This document shows, one piece after another, positions 9,250-18,034 of a DNA stretch of 58,418 nt (positions are counted from its first letter, which is position 1; every line of letters starts with the position of its first letter). The DNA comes from Pseudoalteromonas sp. P1-9. Lineage in GTDB: Bacteria; Pseudomonadota; Gammaproteobacteria; Enterobacterales; Alteromonadaceae. The position numbers were made by a program, and so were the translations under genes. The stretch is taken from NCBI RefSeq assembly GCF_001399975.1, contig NZ_LKBD01000030.1, positions 1 through 58,418 on the forward strand. The letters are read 5' to 3'. The notes under the pieces are model-generated. The model saw only the letters and a list, made by a program, of their open reading frames with translations, made no database searches and had not been told where the DNA came from.

Positions 9250-10347
9250 TTATCGATTCGAATAATATTCCATTTCTGAAATCTGATGATACGCCTTAAC
9301 TTGCTGTAAAAACTCTGAGTAAGAACGCCATACTTTTGCTACGGCTTCGTCATTGCGCGCTTGTTCACTAATTACTTCCATTGTGGCCGCCTTTAATGCC
9401 TGCATAACTTCTGGCGAGAATTTACGCAGCTTCACATTGTGCTTGTTTTTAAGCTGATCAAGCGCAGTATTATTGCGAGCCGTATACTCATCTAACATAT
9501 CTTGGTTTGCAGTGCGCATCGCTGAAGTCACAATGGCCTGCAAATCACTCGGTAAAGATGCATATGCCTCTTTATTAATTAGAAACTCTAAATTCGCGCC
9601 TGGTTCATGCCAGCCAGAATAATAGTAAAACTCTGCCGCTTTATTTAAACCAAAGGCCAAATCGTTATACGGACCAACCCACTCGGTAGCATCAATTGCA
9701 CCGGTTTGCAGTGCAGTGAAAATTTCACCACCAGTAAGCGATAATGGCACGCCGCCGAGTTTTTCAAGCACTTCACCACCTAAACCCGGAATACGCATCT
9801 TTAAGCCTTTTAAATCCTCTACGCTATTCACTTCTTTTTTAAACCAGCCCGCCATTTGTACGCCGGTATTGCCACCGGCCGCAGGAATTAAGTTATAAGG
9901 TTCATAGAGCTCTTTCCATAGTTCCATACCACCGCCATGGTGAAGCCAACCGTTAACTTCTTGTGCATTCATGCCAAACGGTATTGCGGTAAAGAACTGC
10001 GCCGCAGGAATTTTACCTTTCCAATAATAAGCTGCGCTGTGGCCCATTTCAGCGGTACCGCTCGATACGGTATCAAATACCTCGAATCCAGGGACTAATT
10101 CGCCTGCGCCATACACTTTAATTTTTAAGCGGCCATTACTCATTGCCTCCACGTTTTGTGCAAAACGCTCAGGCGCTGTGCCGAGCCCTGGGTAATTTTT
10201 TGGCCAGCTGGTCACTAGCTTCCATTTAAAGCTTTGTTGCTGTTCGACCGTATTTGTTGTTGCATTACTGGTTTGTTGTTCTTGACCACAACCACTTAAG
10301 CCAACCGCCAAGGCAATTGAAGTGATTAGTGCACTTAGTTTTTTCAT
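9250..10347 (-). CDS. TRAP transporter substrate-binding protein, DctP family (2-oxoacid/TakP-like)
   Basis: 365 residues with a lipoprotein-type signal ending GLSGC at C20, so it is probably membrane-tethered in the periplasm. The mature part has KWKLVTSWPKNYPGLGTAPE, a Gly/Trp-rich centre (YYWKGKIPAAQFF) and the ligand-region block ATEWVGPYNDLAFG. These resemble the TakP/DctP7 subgroup known to bind pyruvate and other 2-oxoacids, rather than the C4-dicarboxylate DctP proteins. It is the last gene of a dctQ-dctM-dctP operon, 30 bp after dctM. The substrate assignment is inference; membership of the TRAP family is secure. Confidence 0.88.
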   Translation of the reverse strand: MKKLSALITSIALAVGLSGCGQEQQTSNATTNTVEQQQSFKWKLVTSWPKNYPGLGTAPERFAQNVEAMSNGRLKIKVYGAGELVPGFEVFDTVSSGTAEMGHSAAYYWKGKIPAAQFFTAIPFGMNAQEVNGWLHHGGGMELWKELYEPYNLIPAAGGNTGVQMAGWFKKEVNSVEDLKGLKMRIPGLGGEVLEKLGGVPLSLTGGEIFTALQTGAIDATEWVGPYNDLAFGLNKAAEFYYYSGWHEPGANLEFLINKEAYASLPSDLQAIVTSAMRTANQDMLDEYTARNNTALDQLKNKHNVKLRKFSPEVMQALKAATMEVISEQARNDEAVAKVWRSYSEFLQQVKAYHQISEMEYYSNR

Positions 10348-10377
10348 GCTTCCTCCGTGCGTTCCATTGCAATGATT

Positions 10378-11757
10378 TTATGCATAAAGTTGGCTAGGCA
10401 ACCACGTTACTAAACTTGGGAAAGCCGCCATTAACGCCAATAAAATCAATTGAATAATAATAAAAGGTATCACGCCTTTGTAAATTTGCGAGGTTAACAC
10501 CGATTTTGGTGCAACACCGCGTAAATAAAACAGTGCAAAGCCAAAAGGCGGGGTTAAAAATGAGGTTTGTAAATTCACCGCTATCATAATGCCAAGCCAA
10601 ATAGGATCTGCCCCCATCATTAATAAAATCGGTGCCACAATTGGCACCACAACAAAGGTGATTTCAATAAAATCTAAAATAAAGCCAAGTAAAAACATCA
10701 CTAGCATCACAACAAGCATGGCACCAAATAAGCCACCGGGTAATGCTGCAAACATTTCAGCAATCAGTTCTTCGCCACCAAACCCTCTAAAAACCAGTGA
10801 AAACAGAGATGCGCCAATTAAAATCATAAACACCATAGCGGTGACTTTAGTGGTGCTTTGCATTACTGCATTTAGATTTTTTAAATTAAACTGTTTTTGC
10901 CAAATAGCTAAAATAATGGCACCAAATGCACCAACACCGGCGGCTTCTGTTGGTGTAGCAATACCAAATAAAATAGAACCTAGTACAATAAAAATCAGCA
11001 TCAGTGGCGGCACTAAAGCGACAAATAGCGACACTTGCTTGCGCTTTTTAATATGCTCAATATCTTCATCCAATAATGCAGGAACTTGTTCTGGCTTAAA
11101 TACCGCAACAAACACTGAGTACAAGATATAAAGGCCTACCAAAATGATGCCAGGGATCACCGCACCTGCAAATAAATCGCCCACACTGACATTCTCTGGC
11201 GAGAAAATTCCCATATTAAGTTGTGCTTGCTGATAGCTACTAGATAACACGTCACCCAGTAATACCAATGCGATTGAAGGCGGAATGATCTGCCCAAGCG
11301 TGCCCGTTGCGGTAATAATGCCACAGCTATATTGTTCGCTATACCCGCGCTTTAACATGGTTGGCAATGCCAATAGACCCATAGTTACAACGGTTGCACC
11401 CACAATACCGGTACTTGCGGCAAGCAACATGCCCACTAATGTAACCGCGATGCCCATGCCCGCTTTGCGTTTACCCATAACTACTGCCATGGCGTCTAGT
11501 AAGTTTTCAGCAACTTTCGATTTTTCCAGCATTACGCCCATAAAAACAAATAACGGCACGGCAATTAAGGTGCTATTAGTGACTATGCCAAATAAACGAT
11601 TTGGCAACGCATGCAAAAACGCCCCGTCAAAAATACCAAACAGACTACCAATACCAGCAAAAATAAGTGCTGTTCCCGCCAGGGAAAATGCCACAGGGAA
11701 ACCCATTAAAAGTACTACGCAAATACATATAAAGAGTAAAATTGCCATGTATTCCAT
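10378..11757 (-). CDS. TRAP transporter large permease, DctM family
   Basis: 459 residues, about 12 hydrophobic helices, with GVMLEKSKVAENLLDAM, the TGIVGATVVTMGLLALPTML region, the IIPPSIALVLLGD motif and the C-terminal LQTSFLTPPFGFALFYLRG block of the large TRAP subunit. It couples inward Na+ flow to substrate uptake, which fits a cell that also has a Na+-pumping NADH dehydrogenase. The start overlaps the dctQ stop by one base (TAATG), so the two are translationally coupled. Confidence 0.93.
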   Translation of the reverse strand: MEYMAILLFICICVVLLMGFPVAFSLAGTALIFAGIGSLFGIFDGAFLHALPNRLFGIVTNSTLIAVPLFVFMGVMLEKSKVAENLLDAMAVVMGKRKAGMGIAVTLVGMLLAASTGIVGATVVTMGLLALPTMLKRGYSEQYSCGIITATGTLGQIIPPSIALVLLGDVLSSSYQQAQLNMGIFSPENVSVGDLFAGAVIPGIILVGLYILYSVFVAVFKPEQVPALLDEDIEHIKKRKQVSLFVALVPPLMLIFIVLGSILFGIATPTEAAGVGAFGAIILAIWQKQFNLKNLNAVMQSTTKVTAMVFMILIGASLFSLVFRGFGGEELIAEMFAALPGGLFGAMLVVMLVMFLLGFILDFIEITFVVVPIVAPILLMMGADPIWLGIMIAVNLQTSFLTPPFGFALFYLRGVAPKSVLTSQIYKGVIPFIIIQLILLALMAAFPSLVTWLPSQLYA

Positions 11758-12299
11758 TACGCTTCTCCTTTATTGAAAAGCGTATTTAAGCTCTTACAAA
11801 TTTCACTTAGGCTTTGTATCAGTAATAAAATACACATCAACGGGATCAAGCTTTTTAATAGGTAAACAAATGGTAGGCCGCCTGCTTCTTGCGATTGCTC
11901 TTTAATTTGCCAAGACACGGCAACATAATCGAAACTTACAAACAGAATAAAAATGGCAACAGGCCACAATAGCACTAAGTGACCTACTAAATTAACAAAG
12001 GCTTTTTTTGCTTTTGAGAAGCGACGATAAAACACATCAACACGCACATGCTCATCGTGTTTTAACGCGTAGCTACAACCCAACATAAATAAATAAGCAT
12101 GAAGATAAAGCACGCTTTCTTGCATGGCTATCCAACCAAGACTAAAGCCATAGCGCAATAGCACGATTAAAAACATAATCAGCACCATCGCAAAACTAAA
12201 CCATGCCACCGTTTGCCCTATTCGCTCTATAAAAGCATCAAGAAGGTTAGCGATTTTAATTAAATGTGATGAAGAGGAATTAGAGTTGACTGCACTCAT
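11757..12299 (-). CDS. TRAP transporter small permease, DctQ family
   Basis: 180 residues with four predicted membrane helices: about 30-55, LYLHAYLFMLGCSYALKHDEHVRVD, the third around 92-115, and the last at 140-160. The ALKHDEHVRVDVFYRRFS block is characteristic of DctQ. It scaffolds the large permease. It is the first gene of the three-gene TRAP operon, and AT-rich sequence upstream (12300-12350) could hold the promoter. Confidence 0.9.
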   Translation of the reverse strand: MSAVNSNSSSSHLIKIANLLDAFIERIGQTVAWFSFAMVLIMFLIVLLRYGFSLGWIAMQESVLYLHAYLFMLGCSYALKHDEHVRVDVFYRRFSKAKKAFVNLVGHLVLLWPVAIFILFVSFDYVAVSWQIKEQSQEAGGLPFVYLLKSLIPLMCILLLIQSLSEICKSLNTLFNKGEA

Positions 12300-12350
12300 T
12301 GTTAATTATTGTTATTATTTTAAAAGGAAAAATGTAACACCTAATTAACA

Positions 12351-12389
12351 AAGAGAAAAGTCCAACCTGTTGCACATCAAAGGCTGGAC
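12351..12389 (-). terminator. Probable terminator after bolA
   Basis: An 8-bp imperfect stem (12360-12367 with 12382-12389, one mismatch) is followed on the minus strand by TTTTCTCTTT. It lies about 30 bp past the bolA stop and upstream of dctQ. Confidence 0.6.
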
Positions 12390-12416
12390 ATTAGAAAATT
12401 GAGGTATATTTGTTAC

Positions 12417-12725
12417 TTACTGATCAAATTTAGAACCACCTAAGCACTTAGGCGAATTAGGAATATCAGCATTTTTCCACTGCGTTTTGGTATAAGTATG
12501 AATCGCTAACGCATGAATATGATTCGCTAGTTCATCAGCAAGGACTTCGTTGATCATACGATGACACTGTAGTAAACGCTTACCTTCAAAATCGTTACTA
12601 ACAACAATCACTTTGAAATGTGATTCTGTGCCACGACTGTGCATATGGCTTTCATTAATCACTTCTAAATGTTCACAAGAAAACGCATTTTTTAGCTTTG
12701 ATTCTATCTGCTCTAACATCGACAT
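12417..12725 (-). CDS. bolA: BolA family protein
   Basis: 102 residues. The family core ESHFKVIVVSNDFEGKRLLQCHRMINEVLADEL and HALAIHTYTKTQW is clear, with the conserved His that takes part in [2Fe-2S] binding with monothiol glutaredoxins. In E. coli BolA affects cell shape and stress responses. Its location beside yajG and ampG matches the E. coli ampG-yajG-bolA neighbourhood, which supports the bolA rather than ibaG assignment. It lies 29 bp downstream of alkB and is probably cotranscribed with it. Confidence 0.92.
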   Translation of the reverse strand: MSMLEQIESKLKNAFSCEHLEVINESHMHSRGTESHFKVIVVSNDFEGKRLLQCHRMINEVLADELANHIHALAIHTYTKTQWKNADIPNSPKCLGGSKFDQ

Positions 12726-12754
12726 AATTAATTCTCATTAAAAATTTTCGCCTA

Positions 12755-13366
12755 TTATATGCCACAAACAGTGCGAAACGTCAGATTTATTCGACCATCA
12801 TTAACACGCTTTTGTACCGGTAATGAATGTTGATAATCGCGCTGACTATCTCCTGTCATCAACAAACAACTGCCATTACTAAGAATTAGATCCGTCACTT
12901 GCTTTGAGGTGTTTTCGCGTATTTTAAACTTGCGTGAGCTACCTAGGGAAATCGACGCTATGGTTGGGGAAAACCCCAATTCAGGCTCGTCATCCGCATG
13001 CCAACCCATTTTATCTTCGCCATCGCGATACCAGTTAAGCAACGCTGCATTAAACTGTGTGCCAAACCAATTATTAAGGCTATTTTTTAAATTAAGTACG
13101 CTGGCATGCCAGGGCTCAGGCAAAAACAGTTGATTAGAATAGCGGTAGCCAGTTCCCGCATCGCCCATATAAATTTGCTTTCGCGGAATAGTATGCTCTT
13201 TGTTAAAAATGGTCAGCGTTGGTTGCTGCCACTCTAAAGCCAGTAATTGTTGATACAAGGAACGCGCTTTTTGCTCTGCAATAAAGTGTTCAAAATAATA
13301 AAAGTCTGGCGCGACACATTGCGCCTTATTTATTCGCTCAATGCTGTTAGAAACATTCCAAGCCAT
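12755..13366 (-). CDS. alkB: 2-oxoglutarate/Fe(II)-dependent DNA dealkylase, AlkB family
   Basis: 203 residues. The iron ligands are visible as GWHADDEPELG (His and Asp of the HxD motif) and a distal His in DYQHSLPV. The 2-oxoglutarate Arg pair lies in RINLTFR at the C-terminus. WHADDE and the lack of an N-terminal extension look more like the ALKBH2/3-type short bacterial AlkB proteins than E. coli AlkB. It oxidatively removes methyl adducts such as 1-methyladenine and 3-methylcytosine. It diverges from rlmG with only 42 bp between the starts and is followed by bolA. Confidence 0.9.
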   Translation of the reverse strand: MAWNVSNSIERINKAQCVAPDFYYFEHFIAEQKARSLYQQLLALEWQQPTLTIFNKEHTIPRKQIYMGDAGTGYRYSNQLFLPEPWHASVLNLKNSLNNWFGTQFNAALLNWYRDGEDKMGWHADDEPELGFSPTIASISLGSSRKFKIRENTSKQVTDLILSNGSCLLMTGDSQRDYQHSLPVQKRVNDGRINLTFRTVCGI

Positions 13367-13408
13367 GATAAACTACTGCACCTTTAAAAATAAATTCACA
13401 ACACCGTT

Positions 13409-14578
13409 ATGTCGCAAACATCTTCAGACTCACAGCTAAATGAAATTGCTCAATTAGGTGAGAACACATTTACCCTATCACGCTTTCCGCTCAAACAAAA
13501 AAACGCGAGCTTACAAGCATGGGATGCGGCTGATGAGTATTTAGTAAATTATATAGAACAGCAGCAGTTAGTAGAAAACAGCAGCAAAGTACTGATCATT
13601 AACGACGGTTTTGGCGCACTGGCCTGTGCATTTAATCATTCATTCATCTACCATCTGAATGATTCGTTTGTGGCAGAACAGGCTGCGCATTACAACCTTG
13701 AGCAAAATCAGCTCACTAGTGAAAACACGGTGTTTTTAAAAAGCTTAGATGCTCTACCAAACGATCTTGACCTAGTACTTATAAAAGTACCGAAAAACGC
13801 GGGTTACTTAACTTTTTTACTTAGCCAATTGAGTAAAGTTTTACGCCAAGACATCCCGATTATTGCTGCAGGTAAAGCAAAAGACATCCACTCATCTACC
13901 ATTCAGTTATTTGAACGTTTTTCAGGGCCAACAACAACATCACTCGCAGTTAAAAAAGCCCGTTTAATTTTAAGTAAACAACACAACAAGCCACAAGAAA
14001 GCAAGTTTCCAATCACTTGGCCTCTTGAAAAAACGCAATTTACCATCACAAATCACGCCAACGTGTTTAGTCGTGACTCATTAGATATTGGTGCACGCTT
14101 TTTTATCAATTACTTACCACAAGGAAATAAAAAACAGCGCATCATCGATTTAGGCTGTGGCAATGGTGTCATTGGTTTAACCACTCTTGAACGCTGCCCC
14201 AACGCACTTGTTACCTTTGTTGATGAGTCAGCAATGGCTGTTGCATCAGCTAAACACAATGTCGCAGCAAATCTGCCAGAACAGTTAGAAAACTGCACTT
14301 TTTTACACAATGACTGTCTCACAGGTGTAGAAAGTAATAGTGCCGATTTAATTTTATGCAACCCGCCATTTCACCAACAACAAGCCGTTACGGACCATAT
14401 TGCATGGCAAATGTTTGTTGATAGTTTCCGCTGTTTACGTGACGGTGGCGAATTGCGTATTGTTGGCAACCGCCATTTAAATTACCATGAAAAGCTAAAA
14501 CGCCTATTTGGTGGCTACAAACTATTAGGCTCAAATAAGAAATTTGTCGTTTTAAGCGCTAAAAAGAGAGCATTATAA
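13409..14578 (+). CDS. rlmG: 23S rRNA (guanine-1835-N2)-methyltransferase RlmG
   Basis: 389 residues made of two methyltransferase-like halves, the RlmG/RsmC layout. The N-terminal half is degenerate. The C-terminal half has the SAM motif IDLGCGNGVIGL and the amino-methyltransferase motif NPPFH. The end, NRHLNYHEKLKRLFG...NKKFVVLSA, resembles E. coli RlmG (378 residues) more than RsmC. It modifies G1835 of 23S rRNA. It is the first gene of a plus-strand run with yajG (2 bp gap), ppiA and ampG. Confidence 0.9.
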   Translation: MSQTSSDSQLNEIAQLGENTFTLSRFPLKQKNASLQAWDAADEYLVNYIEQQQLVENSSKVLIINDGFGALACAFNHSFIYHLNDSFVAEQAAHYNLEQNQLTSENTVFLKSLDALPNDLDLVLIKVPKNAGYLTFLLSQLSKVLRQDIPIIAAGKAKDIHSSTIQLFERFSGPTTTSLAVKKARLILSKQHNKPQESKFPITWPLEKTQFTITNHANVFSRDSLDIGARFFINYLPQGNKKQRIIDLGCGNGVIGLTTLERCPNALVTFVDESAMAVASAKHNVAANLPEQLENCTFLHNDCLTGVESNSADLILCNPPFHQQQAVTDHIAWQMFVDSFRCLRDGGELRIVGNRHLNYHEKLKRLFGGYKLLGSNKKFVVLSAKKRAL

Positions 14579-14580
14579 TT

Positions 14581-15141
14581 ATGAATGCAAAATATAAAGT
14601 TACCGTTTTGGCCCTCACTTTGGGCTTTCTTGCTGGATGCAGCACACCGTCACAGAGATTTATATTCAGTCCTAACTATACACAAACACACCAAAAAATG
14701 GTGCAGCAAGATGTGAGTTTATCAGTCAACGACCGCCGTGCGAGCTTTACCACAGTTACCATTAAAAATAGCGATGGTAACCAAACGCTTGCCGATAAAT
14801 ACCTTGCAGAGTCAATTACGCCAGCAATTGAACAAGCATTAGCCCAAGTGGGTGCAAACAATAGCGGTATGGGTAAAGCGCTCGATGTTAATATTCAGCG
14901 ATTAGATACCACGATTAAACAGCAATTACACAAACACACCACAATTACCAATACAGAGCTTGAAGTTGTGATTGAAACCACTGAGCACCGTTTTGCTAAG
15001 CGTTATAAAGGCAATAAGCAAAGTGAAGCGCCACTTAGCTTTGATAAAGCAAAAGTAGAACAGCAAGTTAATCGCTTAATTGAAGAAATGATCACACGTA
15101 TTGTGACAGACCCTGAATTTGTTAACGCGGTTAATCGCTAG
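14581..15141 (+). CDS. yajG: YajG family lipoprotein
   Basis: 186 residues with a lipoprotein signal (LGFLAGC, Cys at residue 20). The mature part matches the YajG layout: VSLSVNDRRA, LADKYLAESITPAIEQALAQ and a C-terminal helical end. The function is not established. In E. coli yajG lies next to ampG and bolA, and here it is two bases after rlmG and 12 bases before ppiA. That context supports the call despite modest sequence similarity. Confidence 0.8.
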   Translation: MNAKYKVTVLALTLGFLAGCSTPSQRFIFSPNYTQTHQKMVQQDVSLSVNDRRASFTTVTIKNSDGNQTLADKYLAESITPAIEQALAQVGANNSGMGKALDVNIQRLDTTIKQQLHKHTTITNTELEVVIETTEHRFAKRYKGNKQSEAPLSFDKAKVEQQVNRLIEEMITRIVTDPEFVNAVNR

Positions 15142-15153
15142 GAGTTACATATT

Positions 15154-15774
15154 ATGAAGTATTTAATCTCATTACTCGTACTATTAATGAGCTTTTCAAG
15201 CGCTGCTAATCTGATTAAAAAAGGCGAGTTTGTGCAAAAAGATAACGCCTTCCCTTTGGTTAAATTCACCACCACTATGGGTGATATCACCGTTGAATTA
15301 GATCGTCGTAAAGCGCCTATTACGGTAAATAACTTTTTAGGTTACGTAGTTGATGGTGGCTACGAAGATACCGTTTTTCACCGCGTTGAACACGATGCAG
15401 AGCAAGAGCGTGACTTTGTAATTCAAGGTGGCGGTTACGATAAAGATTACGACGGTGCATACATGGGGCCTGCAATTCCAAATGAAAGTGGCAATGGTTT
15501 AAAAAACGATATGTACACTATCGCAATGGCCTATCAAGACCGTAAACCACATTCAGCCACACGTCAGTTCTTTTTCAATATGAACGACAATAACCATTTA
15601 AACCCTGGTCGTGAATGGGGCTTTGCTGTATTTGGCTATGTTACCGAAGGCTCAGAAACACTCGATAAAATAATGCGTGTTGAAACAGGCTGCCACGACA
15701 AACTGGGTTGGTGCTTTGTACCAAAGAAACCTGTCGTGATTTTAAAAGCACAAGTGCTTGATCCTATACAGTAA
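15154..15774 (+). CDS. ppiA: Periplasmic peptidyl-prolyl cis-trans isomerase (cyclophilin)
   Basis: 206 residues. A cleavable signal peptide (about 1-18, ending SFSSAAN) precedes a cyclophilin domain with TTMGDITVELDRRKAPITV, FHRV, FVIQGGGY and SATRQFFFNMNDN. These are the core and active-site blocks (FxRV, GG, QFF). It catalyses Xaa-Pro isomerisation during folding of exported proteins. The C-terminal VETGCHDKLGWC carries two Cys residues that could form a disulfide in the periplasm. Confidence 0.88.
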   Translation: MKYLISLLVLLMSFSSAANLIKKGEFVQKDNAFPLVKFTTTMGDITVELDRRKAPITVNNFLGYVVDGGYEDTVFHRVEHDAEQERDFVIQGGGYDKDYDGAYMGPAIPNESGNGLKNDMYTIAMAYQDRKPHSATRQFFFNMNDNNHLNPGREWGFAVFGYVTEGSETLDKIMRVETGCHDKLGWCFVPKKPVVILKAQVLDPIQ

Positions 15775-15818
15775 ACATAACGCTCAATAATATGAATAAT
15801 AGGTAAAGTAAAACAACT

Positions 15819-17174
15819 ATGGTTACTGTTTCAGAGTATCTTGGCTATTTTAAAGATCGCCGCTTAATCAATGTATTTGCATTTGGCGTCGCGAGCGGTT
15901 TTCCCTGGATACTGATTGGTTCAGTAATGTCAGCGTGGCTGAAAGACGAAGGTTTATCACGTTCAATGATAGGCCTTTTTGGTATCGTCTTTGTGTGCTA
16001 CAGCATTAATTTCTTATGGTCGCCTTTAGTTGATCGTGTAAAGTTACCCCTACTTCACAAGTTACTGGGGCAACGTCGCAGTTGGATTTTACTAAGCCAA
16101 GTGTTTATCTTGCTGGCAACCTTATGGCTAAGCCAAGTTGATATTCAAAACCAATTGCAAACCGTAGCACTGTGTTGTTTTGTTATCGCGCTTGCTGGTG
16201 CTACCCAAGATATCGCAATCGATGCCTTTCGTATTGATACTCTAAACGAGCACGAGACTCATAAAACAACGGCCGCCGCGACGATGGCAACGTCAGGTTG
16301 GTGGACAGGCTATGCGTTATTGGGCGCTGTGCCTTTTTACATGGCTGATCTACCCGACTGGCAATGGACACACGTTTACTTTGTGTTGGCACTAATAATG
16401 TTAGCCCTAATGCTAGGTGTGTTTTTTGCGAAAGAGCCCGATTCCAATCGCGAATATATTCATAAAGCGCTTGAGGCAGAGTTTATTCAAACTGACGCAT
16501 CATTTTTAAAACGCATTGGCGCTTGGCTTTGGGTGACAATTGCCGAACCATTTAGAGCGTTTTTTAATCGTAACGGTGTAAAAACGGCACTCGCGCTGTT
16601 GGCCTTTATATTTCTGTTTAAAATTGGTGAAGCTTTTTTAGGAAGAATGTCGATTGTCTTTTACAAAGAAATTGGCTTTAGTAACTCACAAATTGCCACC
16701 TACTCTAAACTTGGTACCGGCTTAATTACCATTGTATTTGCCTTTCTCGGCAGCTTATTTAATTCACGCTACGGTATTGTAAAAGGCTTATTTATTAGCG
16801 GCATTGCTATGGCGGCTTCTAACTTAATGTTTTCGCTTATTGCTATGGTGGGACCAAAAGAGAGTCTATACGCTATGGCCATTTTGGTCGATGGCTTTAC
16901 TCAAGCATGGTCGTTAGTCGCTATGGTGGCATTTATCTCAATGTTATGTGACCGTGCATTTAGTGCAACACATTATGCGTTACTTGCATCGTTAGGAAAT
17001 TTGGGAAGAACATTTTTATCAGGGTCGTCAGGGTATTTAATTGACTACTTAAATGGGAATTGGGCGCTGTTTTTCTTACTTACAGCACTAATGGTAATAC
17101 CGTCTTTAATTTTCTTATTTTTAATTAGGAAGCGCCTAATGGCATTGGAAGCAAGCTTTCATAGCAAGCAGTAG
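15819..17174 (+). CDS. ampG: AmpG-type muropeptide MFS permease
   Basis: 451 residues with 12 or more hydrophobic segments. The start GYFKDRRLINVFAFGVASGFP and the block ALAGATQDIAIDAFRID are diagnostic of AmpG. It imports GlcNAc-anhydroMurNAc peptides into the cytoplasm for peptidoglycan recycling, which links wall turnover to beta-lactamase induction where AmpR is present. It is a little shorter than E. coli AmpG (491 residues). The neighbourhood (bolA, yajG) is conserved with E. coli. The gap to ppiA is 44 bp. Confidence 0.93.
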   Translation: MVTVSEYLGYFKDRRLINVFAFGVASGFPWILIGSVMSAWLKDEGLSRSMIGLFGIVFVCYSINFLWSPLVDRVKLPLLHKLLGQRRSWILLSQVFILLATLWLSQVDIQNQLQTVALCCFVIALAGATQDIAIDAFRIDTLNEHETHKTTAAATMATSGWWTGYALLGAVPFYMADLPDWQWTHVYFVLALIMLALMLGVFFAKEPDSNREYIHKALEAEFIQTDASFLKRIGAWLWVTIAEPFRAFFNRNGVKTALALLAFIFLFKIGEAFLGRMSIVFYKEIGFSNSQIATYSKLGTGLITIVFAFLGSLFNSRYGIVKGLFISGIAMAASNLMFSLIAMVGPKESLYAMAILVDGFTQAWSLVAMVAFISMLCDRAFSATHYALLASLGNLGRTFLSGSSGYLIDYLNGNWALFFLLTALMVIPSLIFLFLIRKRLMALEASFHSKQ

Positions 17175-17206
17175 TGCATCCATGCATCATTAAATTACTT
17201 AAAATA

Positions 17207-17229
17207 AAGTGAATGTTTATTCACTTTTT
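17207..17229. terminator. Weak terminator-like hairpin between ampG and the XRE regulator
   Basis: A 7-bp stem AAAGTGA/TCACTTT (17207-17213 with 17221-17227) is followed on the plus strand by a short T run. It overlaps the stop codon of the convergent regulator gene. The stem is A/T-rich, so it is a weak call. Confidence 0.4.
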
Positions 17230-17456
17230 AATAGCGTTAAGCCTTCAATTGGATCTATTTCAAGCGCTTGGCAGTAACGAATAAATTCAACAACATCTAA
17301 ACGACGTTCTTGGTTTTCAATTTTACCAACAAATGAATGCGGTGTTCCAAGAACCTGTGCAAGGCTGCGCATAGTGTGGCCTTTCTCTTGGCGTTTTACT
17401 TTAAGCCATTGTGTTAAACGCGAATTTTCTTCCGACGCAACTGTTTTCCCCATCAT
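17217..17456 (-). CDS. Small XRE-type helix-turn-helix regulator
   Basis: 79 residues from MMGKTVASEENSRL. AGGAG lies 8 bp upstream of this ATG, so I prefer it over a longer 99-residue reading. Residues about 14-70 form a Cro/CI helix-turn-helix: LTQWLKVKRQEKGHTMRSLAQVLG and HSFVGKIENQERRLDVVEF. There is no ligand domain. It stands alone, convergent with ampG. Its target is unknown; similar small XRE proteins are often autoregulatory. Confidence 0.8.
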   Translation of the reverse strand: MMGKTVASEENSRLTQWLKVKRQEKGHTMRSLAQVLGTPHSFVGKIENQERRLDVVEFIRYCQALEIDPIEGLTLLKSE

Positions 17457-17810
17457 AATTACTTCTCCTATTGATGATTGGAAATGCTCTATTCTATCAA
17501 CCCACTTAAACCACACTGAGAATATTGGTAAGAATACACAATACCTAGCATAAAATTTTAGTTAGCACATTCTACCTACTTTGAGTAAATGCCCTACAAA
17601 TTTTGCGGTTAATCTACAAATTATAGCGACCAAATGCAGGAATTAGATTGATCCAGTATAAGTAATTATTAAAAGTGCATAAAAATTTAGTACTAATATT
17701 TTCGTCTATCGGTCAAAGTGACTAGCTAAAATATAGTCAATATTTTCAATTGTGGCAGACTTCCGCGTTTTGCTATAACCTAATAAAACAATAAATAAGT
17801 ATTCATCTTT
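17457..17810. other. AT-rich intergenic region
   Basis: It separates the XRE gene from the small membrane ORF. I see no conserved gene or RNA. A possible weak promoter for the downstream ORF is a TATAAC hexamer near 17774-17779, with TTGTGG about 18 bp upstream. Confidence 0.4.
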
Positions 17811-17987
17811 ATGATTAGATTGTTTTTTTTACTACCAGTTTTACTGTGCTTTGCGTGGTTTTACTTTCTTAAGGTAAACAACATCCCGTTAAAACAAGGG
17901 AAGAAAGGCTTTTTTTATATTCTCGGTGTTAGCTGCGTTATCTTGGCGTTTTTTACCCTGATGCTACACCTGACGAAAACAAACTAG
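17811..17987 (+). CDS. Small two-helix membrane protein, 58 residues
   Basis: The frame from ATG at 17811 to TAG at 17985-17987 encodes MIRLFFLLPVLLCFAWFYFL, a short basic loop (KQGKKG), and a second hydrophobic helix (about 34-53) ending HLTKTN. It is too short for common ORF cut-offs. No strong ribosome-binding site is visible. Support comes from the clean two-helix layout with a positive loop and from a strong terminator 7-30 bp past the stop. I do not recognise a family. Confidence 0.55.
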   Translation: MIRLFFLLPVLLCFAWFYFLKVNNIPLKQGKKGFFYILGVSCVILAFFTLMLHLTKTN

Positions 17988-17990
17988 CAT

Positions 17991-18019
17991 AAAAAAAGAG
18001 CATCAATTGATGCTCTTTT
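17991..18019. terminator. Bidirectional rho-independent terminator
   Basis: An 11-bp perfect stem (17994-18004 with 18009-18019) with an AATT loop, flanked by A and T runs. It serves the small ORF on plus and the RND operon on minus. Confidence 0.85.
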
Positions 18020-18034
18020 CATTTTTAACTTAAG

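Noticed and set aside
10589..11776. Long plus-strand frames (180 and 163 residues) opposite dctM.
   Set aside because: They are antisense to a well-conserved permease and their translations are low-complexity, as expected from reversed hydrophobic codons.
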